DNA from: Streptomyces sp. NBC_00341
GTDB lineage: Bacteria > Actinomycetota > Actinomycetes > Streptomycetales > Streptomycetaceae
NCBI RefSeq assembly: GCF_041435055.1
Contig: NZ_CP108002.1
Span: 7,378,001 to 7,442,000, forward strand
Direction of reading: 5' to 3'
DNA: 64,000 nucleotides
Shown here: piece after piece, positions 43,152 through 52,063 of the stretch
Layout: the number at the start of each line of letters is the position of its first letter
How positions within the stretch are numbered: the stretch's first letter is position 1
Position numbers and translations under genes: made by a program
The notes under the pieces: model-generated
Told to the model about the DNA's origin: nothing
Seen by the model: only the letters and a program-made list of their open reading frames with translations
Databases searched by the model: none

Positions 43152-44696
43152 CTACTTTCGGATGCGAGTGACGTGGTAATAGTGCGAAATGCACTGTGCG
43201 GCCCAATCTTGCGAGTAATCGGGGATGTGGAAGGGCTCACCCAGCTTGCCGATGTGCAGCGGACGGTAGACAACAACGGTGGCGCCTTCGGCAACCTCCT
43301 GGCGTATCCGACTGTCCTGGCGATCCCACCGCTGACTGCGGACCACACTCTCTGTCGTCATTTCTTGCACGACCGGCACCAGCTGTACGGCGGCGCCGAC
43401 GCAAGTCGCCGTGGCCGCCGCACCCACCAGGAGCGCAACGGGGAGAGCCCGTCGGGAGACGGACCGGGCCAGTCGGCCGGCAAGCAGACGACCTGCCAGC
43501 ACTCCGTAGCCGGCGAGAACAACGATCATCGGCAGAAGGAAGTTGGCCCAAGCCCGGCCATAGGTCCAGCCTGCCGGCCCGCTGCCCATCCTCAGCCCGA
43601 CGATGACAGCGAAAGAGGAGATGAGCACCAGCAATATGGGAAGACCCAGCAAGATGGCATCCCACAAGCGGGATCGGCCGGTCGCGGCAGCATGCAGCTT
43701 CACCACACCCGTACACCCGGGCGCCTGCGGCGGCTCTGCGACATCCTGCTCCGCCCGCCGCCGCGGCCCCTCGGAAATGGCCAGCCCCAGCACCAAGCCA
43801 ACTGCGAGCGCAGCCAGATAGACCCACGTACCACCGATGCTGTGCCATAGGTGCAGCCAGTCCCCGACTTCCCCGCGCAACTGCCGACTCGACAGCGGCG
43901 ACCCGGCCGACGGCACGTGCGCCCGCCGCAGCCTCGCACCGGGCGCGACGTAGAGCACGGTGAACCCCGCAACCAGCCCAACGCACCAGCCGGAACACCA
44001 TCTGAAGGGGTACCAGGTCCGCGCCCGCAACCGCGGAACCAGCAGAAGAATCCCGGCCGCGCCGACGAACACCCCGCTGACCGCGGCGAAGGGCTCACTG
44101 AGTGTGCCGACGACCACGCCCATGAGCACAGCACACCCCACCGATGTCCAGGTGAGCGCGCGGCCGCCATGCCGCCCGGCTGCGACCGCGAGTAGACCGC
44201 TCCAGACCAGAATGACGCCGGGCAGCACGTGCGTGATGGTGCCCGGTGCCCACAGCAGCACCTGATAAGGGCGGGTCCCCGCGAAGAACAGCAGCATCTC
44301 GACCACGAGCACTGCGGCAAGCACAACCGTCCTCGGTGCCCGCCAGCCGAGCGCCTGGCCCAGCACCCGGGCCGTGAGCAGGAGCCCCAGGGTGAATGCA
44401 ATCAGCAGGACCGACGGCAGGATCATCGGCCCGAACATGCCGTGCGAATAGACGACCCCGTTGACAAAGGCGTTGGTGAGCCTGCCGTTCTGAGTATCGT
44501 AGAAATCCTGGGTGATACCGAGAAGACCCATGTCCCGGGTCTTCCAAGCACCGCAGTAATCGTCCGACGTCGGCCGAACATACAGCCCGAGAAAAGCTCC
44601 TACCGCCAACTGTGCTCCCGAAATGATCACGAGTACACCGGCAGCGCCGACCAATAGACGCTTTCTGGCGACCGTCGACGATAAATATCGAACCAA
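43152..44696 (-). CDS. Polytopic membrane protein, DUF6056-like
   Basis: 514 residues from a TTG at 44696, with GGAGAGA 6 bp upstream. About ten membrane helices. An external loop after the first helix reads YVRPTSDDYCGAWKTRD, then FYDTQNGRLTN, which I associate with DUF6056 proteins, relatives of GT-C-type glycosyltransferases. It ends with a ~75-residue soluble domain (VVYRPLHIGKLGEPFHIPDY). An Asp-Asp in the first loop fits the GT-C theme. With the GT2 and GtrA genes just downstream, it may use the lipid-linked sugar they make (inference). GC is somewhat lower at the 5' end than in neighbouring genes, suggesting acquired DNA. Confidence 0.8.
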   Translation of the reverse strand: MVRYLSSTVARKRLLVGAAGVLVIISGAQLAVGAFLGLYVRPTSDDYCGAWKTRDMGLLGITQDFYDTQNGRLTNAFVNGVVYSHGMFGPMILPSVLLIAFTLGLLLTARVLGQALGWRAPRTVVLAAVLVVEMLLFFAGTRPYQVLLWAPGTITHVLPGVILVWSGLLAVAAGRHGGRALTWTSVGCAVLMGVVVGTLSEPFAAVSGVFVGAAGILLLVPRLRARTWYPFRWCSGWCVGLVAGFTVLYVAPGARLRRAHVPSAGSPLSSRQLRGEVGDWLHLWHSIGGTWVYLAALAVGLVLGLAISEGPRRRAEQDVAEPPQAPGCTGVVKLHAAATGRSRLWDAILLGLPILLVLISSFAVIVGLRMGSGPAGWTYGRAWANFLLPMIVVLAGYGVLAGRLLAGRLARSVSRRALPVALLVGAAATATCVGAAVQLVPVVQEMTTESVVRSQRWDRQDSRIRQEVAEGATVVVYRPLHIGKLGEPFHIPDYSQDWAAQCISHYYHVTRIRK

Positions 44697-44710
44697 GGTA
44701 ATCTCTCTCC

Positions 44711-45261
44711 ATCAACCAAACTCAAAGAAAATCCCGCGACAGACGATTGCTATCGCTGCAGACAGAGCCGCGCTGAATACTCGACCAAGATCTCTCACGT
44801 GGCACACGGTCCGTGCGGCATCATGTTGTGGGTGGTGATCTGTCGCAGCGGCCGGTCGTTCTGCTGGAGCCGCCGTTTGCTGGTCGGTCCGCAGGGTGGT
44901 GGGACCCGCTGACCGAGCCAACCCGTTCGATCGTGGCAAGGACAGCAGTCCCGTTCGACGCCACGGGCGTTCCGCTGACCATCACGGCGTCCGGGGGAAC
45001 CTGCTCGGTAGCCAAGCGTTCAAGCCGCTGATCCTCGCGAAACCCGCCATGTGCGCCCGACGTGGACTGCGCCGACGACGACCGATCCAAGTCCGCGCGG
45101 ACGAGGCGTACTTTCGCGTCGGCCACCTGGCCCGACTTCGCGACCGAGGAGGGATCCTGTGGATCGCAAGTCCGGGAATCAGTCCACAGCGAGTGACTCG
45201 GCTGTTGGTGTGTCCTTCCTCGGACCGAGAAACGGGTGGACCTTCGGGCGGCCTGCCGGTG
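44711..45261. other. Gap without an intact gene; possible transposase remnant
   Basis: No convincing complete gene. In the plus strand a stretch around 45065-45140 reads QVRADEAYFRVGHLARLRDRG, which faintly resembles the C-terminal part of IS5-type DDE transposases. Lower GC near 44720-44790 fits foreign or decayed DNA. No terminal inverted repeats were found. Confidence 0.3.
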
Positions 45262-46170
45262 TCACTCGGTACGGCGGCTTGACGCCGGTCCTGACTCCAG
45301 GTAGGTCCGCCAGTCCACGCCCCCGCGGTCGCTGCGGTGAGACTCCTCCAGGATGCTTCCGGATGCCCTGTCGATCACGACCCGTATCGTGATGGCTGGG
45401 ATTCCGAAATGCGGATCGGCAGCAATTGTTGTCTCGATCGCGGTCCCCGGTCGGCCCATGCTGTCCTTGACGTTCTTGAGGAGTCTCGCCCCCTCTGTCC
45501 GGGCCAGTACGTCGAACAGTGCCGAGCGCAGTGCCGGGCTCGCGGGCGAGTCTGCCAGGACGCCGGAGATCGAGCCGAACGGATTGTCGCCGAAGCGGTC
45601 CGCGAGCGCGTCCGGATCTGAGGGCAGGGCGTCCAGTTGGTCCCAGGTCAGCCTGTCCTCACCCACCAGCCACCGCATCTTCTTGCCTGAGACGACTCCG
45701 TAGCCGGGGGAGAGACTGTTCTGCGTCCAGATGGTGCCCGCACGGTCGAAGACGAGTGTGCTGGTGCCGGTTCCGTCATCCTCGTTCTCGAACTTGGTGC
45801 GGACCTTCCAGTACGGTGCCTGCGACGGGCGTGCGGCTCCTGCAGTTTCCGCCATGTCGTGCAGGAATTCGGCAGCCGACGCGGTCTGCGCGGGAGGGCG
45901 CCCGAGGTCGAGCACTGGATACGCGACCGCTCCGGTCGTCAACGTGGCCACCGCCGCTGCCGCCACGAGCAGGCGGCGGGTGAGCGGCACGCGGGTCCTC
46001 AACTCAGTGACCTGCTCGGCCGCCACCCGTCCGGCGACCGCGGTGACTGCCGCGTTCACCGCTGCCGCCGTCACGGGTGGCACCTTTGCCGCGGCAAGTA
46101 GCTCGTCCGCGCCGGGGAAGTCCAGCATGGCCGCCCGCGAAGACCTCGGTACGTCGTCGCTGTCGTTCAT
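45262..46170 (-). CDS. CU044_5270-family membrane-anchored protein, partner of the ECF sigma factor
   Basis: 302 residues. A ~65-residue cytoplasmic part is followed by one membrane helix (RLLVAAAAVATLTTGAVAYP), then ~210 residues outside. The outer part has the features I know from actinobacterial CU044_5270 proteins (SAAEFLHDMAETAG, PYWKVRTKFE, and a C-terminal VIDRASGSILEES). It follows the sigma factor stop by 13 bp and is co-transcribed, as these proteins usually are, so it probably acts as anti-sigma factor or surface sensor. No zinc-binding HxxxCxxC motif is present. Confidence 0.85.
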   Translation of the reverse strand: MNDSDDVPRSSRAAMLDFPGADELLAAAKVPPVTAAAVNAAVTAVAGRVAAEQVTELRTRVPLTRRLLVAAAAVATLTTGAVAYPVLDLGRPPAQTASAAEFLHDMAETAGAARPSQAPYWKVRTKFENEDDGTGTSTLVFDRAGTIWTQNSLSPGYGVVSGKKMRWLVGEDRLTWDQLDALPSDPDALADRFGDNPFGSISGVLADSPASPALRSALFDVLARTEGARLLKNVKDSMGRPGTAIETTIAADPHFGIPAITIRVVIDRASGSILEESHRSDRGGVDWRTYLESGPASSRRTE

Positions 46171-46183
46171 CGGTTCTCCTTCG

Positions 46184-46726
46184 TCATGCCGTGAAGAGAA
46201 AGGGAAGGGCTTCGCGGAGCCGTGTGCGAGCCCGGTACAGCCGTGATCTAGCGGTGCCGGCTGGTATACCGGTCACTACTGCGGCCTCCGTGGGACTGAG
46301 CCCCTCCCAGGCCACAAGGAGGAGTAATTCCCGCTCCGCCGGGGGGAGGTCGCCGATGGCGCGGCGCAGCTCAGGTCCGGCGGCCGCCGCGTCGAGCCGG
46401 TGGTCGACCGCCTGCCACGGATCGCCCACGAGGTCCGAGTGCGGCCCGCTGGCCCGCTCCTGACTCGTATGGCGCCAGTGGCCGGCCAGCACGTTCCTGG
46501 CCACTCCGAAGAGCCATGCCCGCGCGGAGCCGCGGACAGGGTCGAATCCCCGCCGTGCGGAGTACGCCTGCAGCCACAGCTCCGCGAGCAGGTCGTCGGC
46601 CGCGGCGGGTGCCCGCCGCGCGAAGTAGGCGTGCAGTGCCGCCGAGTGCCGTCGAACCAGTGGTTCGAAGGCCGATCCGTCGTACTGGGCGCGGGTCAGT
46701 TGATCGTCGTCCGGATTCCTGTCCAC
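46184..46726 (-). CDS. ECF (sigma-70 family) RNA polymerase sigma factor
   Basis: 180 residues from the GTG at 46726, with GGAGAGG upstream. A GTG 12 codons earlier is an alternative. Region 2 reads AFEPLVRRHSAALHAYFARR, DDLLAELWLQAYS and GSARAWLFGVARNVLAGHWR. Region 4 reads LPPAERELLLLVAWEGLSP, EAAVVTGIPAGTARSRLYRA. It directs RNA polymerase to a small regulon in response to a signal sensed by the co-transcribed CU044_5270 protein. Its own promoter probably lies in 46727-46900 but I see no clear motif. Confidence 0.93.
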   Translation of the reverse strand: MDRNPDDDQLTRAQYDGSAFEPLVRRHSAALHAYFARRAPAAADDLLAELWLQAYSARRGFDPVRGSARAWLFGVARNVLAGHWRHTSQERASGPHSDLVGDPWQAVDHRLDAAAAGPELRRAIGDLPPAERELLLLVAWEGLSPTEAAVVTGIPAGTARSRLYRARTRLREALPFLFTA

Positions 46727-47077
46727 CGGCCGTCCTCTCCGGCCGCCGTTCGGCGCCCACACCCCCTACTTGTCGGCCGGCCGCGTGTGCGTTCGCGGTG
46801 GCGTCGAGGCCGGGCCGTCACTGAACCGTTCCGGGTTCGGTCGGGACTCGATCATCCCGCCACGGACCGTGCCGCGGCAGCGTCTCCGGGCCGGGCTGTC
46901 CGGCTGAACCACCGTGTGCCGGCCCGGGCCAAGTTTCCGCCGCTGCGTGCCCTGCCCGGCGGAGAGGCGGTCACGAGACCGGGCGAGCGGGAAACGTAGG
47001 AACCTCGTGGCTGACGTCGCGCCTTGGCCGCCGGCCTCTGGGGTGGCCAAGCCCGCCACATGGTGAGCTTGCCCAGG
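46727..47077. other. Gap of about 350 bp
   Basis: Upstream region of the minus-strand sigma gene, leading into the degraded integrase on the plus strand. No gene, hairpin or promoter that I can support. Confidence 0.5.
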
Positions 47078-47490
47078 GCCCCCTCGAAGTCCCTTGCGGG
47101 GGAGCGTGAGCTTCCCCTGCCTGACCTGGTGGGCGAGGCTCTTGCCGCTTTCCAGGCCACGCAGGTCACCGAAAGCTCGATGCGGGGGAGAGGTACGAGG
47201 ACAACGGTTACGTGCTCGTGGACGGGCTCGGCAGGGCACTCAACGGGCGCCAGTTGCGTGAGCGGGCATACAGAGTCATGGCCGAGAATTCGCTGCGCCG
47301 GGTGCGTTTTGTACGACGCCCGCGCGAGCTGCTTCACGTACCTCGCAAACAGGGGGTGCCGGACCATCTTCTTGCCCGCCGGGTCGGGCACACCGACGTC
47401 CGCACGGCCAAGCGCCGGTACGCGAAGCCGGATGTGGAGGATTTACGTCCGGGGCCGGATATGTGGGGAGAACTGGCGAGTGCCCCGGCC
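47078..47490 (+). pseudogene. Tyrosine site-specific integrase, C-terminal remnant with frameshifts
   Basis: Pieces of one integrase lie in different frames. KSLAGERELPLPDLV is in one frame. VDGLGRALNGRQLRERAYRV, starting at 47221, is in a second. LYDARASCFTYLANRG, box II with its Arg, is back in the first. VPDHLLARRVGHTDV and AKPDVEDLRP, with the GH box and catalytic-region Tyr in KRRYAKP, are in the second again. The N-terminal half is absent. The order matches actinobacterial phage or ICE integrases, so this marks a former integrated element, but the gene cannot give an active enzyme. No attachment site or tRNA gene was recognised nearby. Confidence 0.8.
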
Positions 47491-47531
47491 CCCGTTCACG
47501 GAGCGCGTCCGAGATGTGGGAGCGTGAGTGG

Positions 47532-48809
47532 GTGAGTCAGAAGAACGTTGAAACCCTCCAATACCGCTTTGACGGGCCGGAAGACGCACCAGTCCTGGTG
47601 ATCGGTCCCTCCCTCGGTACCACATGGCACATGTGGGACCGGCAGATAGCCGAGCTCACCCAGCACTGGCGAGTCTTCCGCTTCGACCTTCCGGGTCACG
47701 GCGGCGCGCCCGCCCACCCGGCCACCGCCGTGGGTGAGCTCGCCGACCGGCTGCTCGCCACCCTCGACGGCCTCGGCGTCCAGCGCTTCGGATACGCGGG
47801 CTGTTCCATCTCCGGCGCGATCGGGGCCGAGCTCGCGCTGCGCCACCCGCACCGGGTGGCATCGCTGGCCCTGGTGGCCGCCTCCGCGCGGTTCGGCAGC
47901 GCCGACGAGTTCCGGCAGCGCGGGGTGATCGTCCGCACCAACGGGTTGGAGCCGATGGCCCGCGCCGCCCCGGAACGGTGGTTCACCTCGGGGTTCGCCG
48001 CCGCGCAGCCGGCCATCGTCGAGTGGGCCGTCCAGATGGTCCGGACCACCGACCCCGGGTGCTACATAGCCGCCTGCGAGGCCCTCGCCGCCTTCGACAT
48101 CCGCGGGGAACTGGGCCGGATCGGTGTCCCCACGCTCGTCCTGGTCGGGGCCGAGGACCAGGTCACCGGGCCCGGCGATGCCCGCACCCTGGTCGCGGGC
48201 ATACCCGACGCCCGGCTGGCCCTGGTCCCCGGCGCCTCGCACCTGGCCCCGGTCGAGCAGCCCGGAGCCGTCACCGATCTCCTGCTCACCCACTTCTCCG
48301 CCGCCTGGCAGGACACCCAGGCGGCGATCCCCGCCCCCTCCTTTGCACCCCGGCTCTCCGCCCCCGTACTGCCCGTCGCGGAGCTCACCGCGGCCACCGC
48401 GCGGCCCGCGGACCCCTCGCAGGGGCGCGCCGATCCGTACCCGCAGGGCATGCGGATCCGCCGCGAGGTGCTCGGGGACGCCCATGTGGACGCGGTCACT
48501 GCCGCCTCCGACGGGTTCACGGACGACTTCCAGGAGCTCGTCACCCGCTACGCCTGGGGCGAGGTGTGGGGCCGGGAGGGGCTGGACCGGCGCACGCGCA
48601 GCACCGTCACGCTCACCGCGCTGGTCGCCTCCGGGCACCTGGAGAGCCTCGCCGCACATGTCAGCGCGGCCCTGCGCAACGGCCTCACCCCGGTCGAGAT
48701 CCGGGAGGTCCTGCTGCAGACGGCCGTCTACTGCGGCATTCCGGCCGCGAGTGCCGCGTTCACGATCGCGCAGTCGGTGATTCAGGCCGAAACGACACCG
48801 CCCGCGTAG
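47532..48809 (+). CDS. pcaL: Bifunctional 3-oxoadipate enol-lactonase / 4-carboxymuconolactone decarboxylase
   Basis: 425 residues from the GTG at 47532. The open frame upstream overlaps the integrase remnant and is not coding. The N-terminal ~260 residues are an alpha/beta-hydrolase (PcaD): FDLPGHGGAPAHP, nucleophile region YAGCSISGAIG (Ser in CSISG), and VPGASHLAPVEQP with the His. The C-terminal ~120 residues are a carboxymuconolactone decarboxylase domain (PcaC; FQELVTRYAWGEVWGREGLD). It would carry out two successive late steps of the protocatechuate branch of the beta-ketoadipate pathway. No other pca genes lie in the window, which is unusual because they normally cluster. Confidence 0.9.
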   Translation: MSQKNVETLQYRFDGPEDAPVLVIGPSLGTTWHMWDRQIAELTQHWRVFRFDLPGHGGAPAHPATAVGELADRLLATLDGLGVQRFGYAGCSISGAIGAELALRHPHRVASLALVAASARFGSADEFRQRGVIVRTNGLEPMARAAPERWFTSGFAAAQPAIVEWAVQMVRTTDPGCYIAACEALAAFDIRGELGRIGVPTLVLVGAEDQVTGPGDARTLVAGIPDARLALVPGASHLAPVEQPGAVTDLLLTHFSAAWQDTQAAIPAPSFAPRLSAPVLPVAELTAATARPADPSQGRADPYPQGMRIRREVLGDAHVDAVTAASDGFTDDFQELVTRYAWGEVWGREGLDRRTRSTVTLTALVASGHLESLAAHVSAALRNGLTPVEIREVLLQTAVYCGIPAASAAFTIAQSVIQAETTPPA

Positions 48810-48822
48810 CAGGATGGGGCAC

Positions 48823-49485
48823 ATGAACGCTGTGAACCCCGAGCCGTTCGCGCTCACGCTGACCAAGAAGTCCCACTCCTGTATCCGTCTGGAGAAGGCC
48901 GGGCGCACGCTCGTCATCGACCCGGGCGGCTTCTCCGAGCAGGACGCCGCGATCGGCGCGGAGGCGATCCTGGTCACGCACGAGCACCCCGACCACTTCA
49001 ACGAGGAGCGGCTGCGGGCCGCTCTGGAGGCCAACCCGGCCGCCGAGATCTGGACCCTGCGCAGCGTGGCCGGACAGCTGAGCGCGGCGTTCCCCGGGCG
49101 CGTCCACACCGTCGGGCACGGTGACACCTTCACCGCCGCCGGGTTCGACGTCCAGGTGCACGGCGAACTGCACGCGGTGATCCACCCGGACATCCCGCGG
49201 ATCACCAACATCGGCTTCCTGGTCGACGGCTCGCTCTTCCACCCCGGCGACGCGCTCACGGTGCCCGAGCGGCCGGTCGACACGCTGATGCTTCCGGTGA
49301 TGGCTCCGTGGAACAAGATCTCCGAGGTCATCGACTACGTCCGCGAGGTGAAGCCGCGCCGCGCCATCGACATCCACGACGCGCTGCTCACCGATCTCGC
49401 CCGCCCGATCTACGACGCCCAGATCGGCGGCCTCGGCGGTACCGACCACGGCCGGCTGGCGCCGGGGGACTCGACGGAGGTGTGA
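48823..49485 (+). CDS. Small metallo-beta-lactamase-fold hydrolase (UlaG-like)
   Basis: 220 residues. The ATG at 48823 has AGGA 8 bp upstream, and an ATG three codons earlier is also possible. The metal-binding motif is VTHEHPDHFNE, with later His and Asp ligands in LHAVIHPD, SLFHPGDALT and IDIHDALLTD. The fold resembles UlaG/YtnP-like MBL hydrolases of unknown substrate. It lies 13 bp past the pcaL-like gene on the same strand and may be co-transcribed. No signal peptide. Confidence 0.88.
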   Translation: MNAVNPEPFALTLTKKSHSCIRLEKAGRTLVIDPGGFSEQDAAIGAEAILVTHEHPDHFNEERLRAALEANPAAEIWTLRSVAGQLSAAFPGRVHTVGHGDTFTAAGFDVQVHGELHAVIHPDIPRITNIGFLVDGSLFHPGDALTVPERPVDTLMLPVMAPWNKISEVIDYVREVKPRRAIDIHDALLTDLARPIYDAQIGGLGGTDHGRLAPGDSTEV

Positions 49486-49535
49486 GGGGCGGCGCCCCGG
49501 CGGCGGCCACGCGTATCGATGTCAGTGGGAGCCGC

Positions 49536-49541
49536 TAGGTT
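49536..49541 (+). promoter_or_regulatory. Possible -10 box of a leaderless xthA transcript
   Basis: TAGGTT lies 7 bp before the ATG, a distance typical of leaderless actinobacterial genes. The -35 region is not convincing. Confidence 0.4.
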
Positions 49542-49548
49542 TACGTAC

Positions 49549-50328
49549 ATGCGCATCGCCACCTGGAACGTCAACTCGATCACCGCCCGCCTGCCCCGGC
49601 TGCTCGCCTGGCTGGAGAGCACCGGCACGGACGTGCTGTGCATCCAGGAGACCAAGTGCACCGCGGAGCAGTTCCCCACAGAGGCGCTCCGCGAGCTCGG
49701 CTACGAGTCCGCGGTCAACGCCACCGGCCGGTGGAACGGGGTGGCGATCGTCTCCCGGGCCGGCCTGTCCGACGTCGTGACGGGGCTGCCGGACGGGCCC
49801 GCGTACGACGCCGTGCAGGAGCCCCGCGCGATCAGCGCGACCTGCGGCCCGCTGCGCCTGTGGTCGGTGTACGTCCCCAACGGCCGCGAGGTCGAGCACG
49901 AGCACTACGCGTACAAGCTGCGCTGGTTCGAGGCACTGCGGACGGCGGTCGCGGCGGACGCCGCCGGAGCGCTGCCGTTCGCGGTCATCGGTGACTTCAA
50001 CGTCGCCCCGACCGACGAGGACGTCTGGGACCCGGCCCTCTTCGAAGGCGCCACCCATGTCACGCCCGCCGAGCGGGCCGCCCTCGCGGCGCTGCGCGAG
50101 GAGGGCCTCTCCGACGTCGTGCCGCGCCCCCTGAAGTACGACCACCCCTACACCTTCTGGGACTACCGCGAGCTGCGCTTCCCGAAGAACAAGGGCATGC
50201 GGATCGACCTCGTCTACGGCAACGCCCCGTTCACCGCCGCCGTCAAGGACAGCTACGTGGACCGCGAGGAACGCAAGGGCAAGGGCGCGTCCGACCACGC
50301 CCCGGTGGTCGTCGACCTCGACCTCTGA
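49549..50328 (+). CDS. xthA: Exodeoxyribonuclease III (AP endonuclease)
   Basis: 259 residues, starting MRIATWNVNSI as in typical ExoIII. An earlier ATG ten codons upstream is unlikely. Catalytic motifs are LCIQETKC, YVPNGREVEHE, VIGDFNVAPTDEDVWD, MRIDLVYG and ASDHAPVVVDL. It cuts DNA at abasic sites and removes 3' blocks in base-excision repair. There is no ribosome site, but a TAGGTT box resembling a -10 element sits 7 bp before the ATG, so the mRNA may be leaderless. An 18-bp hairpin follows the gene. Confidence 0.93.
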   Translation: MRIATWNVNSITARLPRLLAWLESTGTDVLCIQETKCTAEQFPTEALRELGYESAVNATGRWNGVAIVSRAGLSDVVTGLPDGPAYDAVQEPRAISATCGPLRLWSVYVPNGREVEHEHYAYKLRWFEALRTAVAADAAGALPFAVIGDFNVAPTDEDVWDPALFEGATHVTPAERAALAALREEGLSDVVPRPLKYDHPYTFWDYRELRFPKNKGMRIDLVYGNAPFTAAVKDSYVDREERKGKGASDHAPVVVDLDL

Positions 50329-50341
50329 GCGCGGGGGCTCG

Positions 50342-50383
50342 GCCGGGGGTGTCCGGCCCGGGGTCGGGCCGGACACCCCCGGC
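50342..50383. terminator. Bidirectional terminator between xthA and cmx-like gene
   Basis: Perfect 18-bp stem, 50342-50359 with 50366-50383, and a 6-base loop. It lies between convergent genes. Confidence 0.9.
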
Positions 50384-50390
50384 ACGCACC

Positions 50391-51581
50391 TCAGCCGGAG
50401 CCTGGTGCCCCGCCCGGCACGGCTGCCGCCGCCTCCGGCGCCGGCCGGCAGGCCCACGCGGCTCCGGCGGCACCGAGCGCCAAGGCCATCAGCAGCGCGC
50501 TCACCCAGAGCGGCGCCCGGAAGCCGTACCCCGCACCGATCGCGAGCCCGCCGATCCAGGGTCCGAGCGCGCCGCCCACGTTGAACGCCGCGGTGGCGAA
50601 GGACCCGGCCAGCGTCGGCGCACCGGGCGCCAGGCGGAACACGTGCGAGATCAGCGCGGTGCCGGTGCCGAACGCCAGCATCCCCTGGACGAGAACGAGA
50701 ACCACCACCGCCGCGGGGCTGCCCGCCGTACACGCGAACAGGGCCCAGCCGAGGGCCAGCGCCACCAGGCCGGCCGCGGTCAGCGCGATGGGCCGGGAGT
50801 CGATGACCCGGCCGCAGACGGTGACCCCGATGAACGAGCCGGTCCCGAACAGGGCGAGCAGGACCGGCACCCACGCCGGGCCGAACCCGGTGACCCGCGT
50901 GGCGATCGGTTCGAGATACGAGAACGCGCAGAAGGTCGCGCCCTGGACGAGCGCGCTCGTCAGCAGTGTCAGCCGCAGCCCGCGCCCGGCCAGGCTGCGC
51001 AGTTCGGCGCTGGCGCTCGGCAGGGCCGACGGAGGCCGGCCCGCCGGAATCGCCGCCGCGATCACGGCGATCGCAGGCAGCGAGACGAGGGCGACGGCCC
51101 AGAACGCCGCCCGCCACCCCCACTGCCCGCCCAGCCACGCCCCGGCGGGCACCCCCGCCACACAGGCGACGGTGACGCCCCCGACCACCACGGAGGTGGC
51201 GCGGGCGCGGGCCCCGGGCCCGGCCAGGGCGACCGCGGTCACCAGGGCGACCGCCCAGAAACCGGCGTTCGCCAGCGCGCCGACGACCCGCGTCGCGAGC
51301 AGCAGACCGTAGCTGGAGGTGACCGCGCCGACGACATGGACGGCCGCGAAGACGCAGAGGAAGAACAACAGGGCGCGGCGCCGCGGCCAGTTACGCCCCA
51401 GCAGCGCCATCAGCGGCGCCCCGATCACGAGCCCGACGGCAAACGCCGAGGTCAGGAGGGCTGCGGCGGGGATGGAGACGTGGAGCTCGGAGGAGATGCC
51501 CGAGAGCAGGCCGGACAGCATGAACTCGGAAGTGCCCTGCGCGAAGACGGCGAGCCCGAGCGCGTATACGGAAAATGGCAT
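50391..51581 (-). CDS. cmx: MFS exporter, Cmx/CmlR-like chloramphenicol-efflux family
   Basis: 396 residues from the ATG at 51581. The frame is open 40 codons further upstream, but that part has poor codon bias and no membrane character. It starts MPFSVYALGLAVFAQGTSEF, very like the Streptomyces chloramphenicol exporters as I recall them. Drug-exporter motifs are LMALLGRNWPRRRALL (motif A-like) and GVPAGAWLGGQWGWRAAFW (motif C-like). About 12 membrane helices. It probably expels chloramphenicol or a related compound, but substrate cannot be proven from sequence. The 5' leader has a CGCTCG/CGAGCG hairpin (51639-51656), and known relatives are controlled by leader attenuation. Confidence 0.8.
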   Translation of the reverse strand: MPFSVYALGLAVFAQGTSEFMLSGLLSGISSELHVSIPAAALLTSAFAVGLVIGAPLMALLGRNWPRRRALLFFLCVFAAVHVVGAVTSSYGLLLATRVVGALANAGFWAVALVTAVALAGPGARARATSVVVGGVTVACVAGVPAGAWLGGQWGWRAAFWAVALVSLPAIAVIAAAIPAGRPPSALPSASAELRSLAGRGLRLTLLTSALVQGATFCAFSYLEPIATRVTGFGPAWVPVLLALFGTGSFIGVTVCGRVIDSRPIALTAAGLVALALGWALFACTAGSPAAVVVLVLVQGMLAFGTGTALISHVFRLAPGAPTLAGSFATAAFNVGGALGPWIGGLAIGAGYGFRAPLWVSALLMALALGAAGAAWACRPAPEAAAAVPGGAPGSG

Positions 51582-52063
51582 GAAGGAACCCCATGGACGG
51601 CTGATGGACAGAACCGGTCGGGGATGCGGGCCGCACCCGCTCGAATCGACGAGCGGCGACACGGCGGAACGGTCAGCGCGATCGTGGCCGTGAAACGACA
51701 CGTCGGCGGAGCCGTGAATACCGGGGGATCAGCACCCCGGCGCGTACGCCCAAAGGCAACCCGCAACCGCATGGGTCCGGGATGGCAGCCGTATGTGACC
51801 GGCGAAGACCCTCAGGTCCGGCCGGTCCGGAAGCCACCGCGGACCGGTGGCCGGCTTCTGTCGGACTCGGGGCTGCACATGAGGCGAAAGTATCAGTCCG
51901 CGGCGGGCCGTCACCACCGCTTTCACCGGGCCGGACGCGGGGCCGCCGAACGTGTCCGGGTGTGTCCGGGTGAAGTCACGGGGTGCATCAGGTGTTCAGC
52001 GCTCGAACGGCGGGCCGCGCGTCCTGTGGTGCGGACACGGGGCGGGATGCGACCCTGAGCGGT

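Noticed and set aside
46727..47077. tRNA gene as former attachment site next to the integrase remnant
   Set aside because: I searched for the T-loop pattern GGTTCGAAT and cloverleaf arms nearby and found none.
51582..51701. 40-codon N-terminal extension of the Cmx-like exporter
   Set aside because: Weaker third-position GC, no membrane character, and the family starts at MPFSVY. It is more likely leader DNA.
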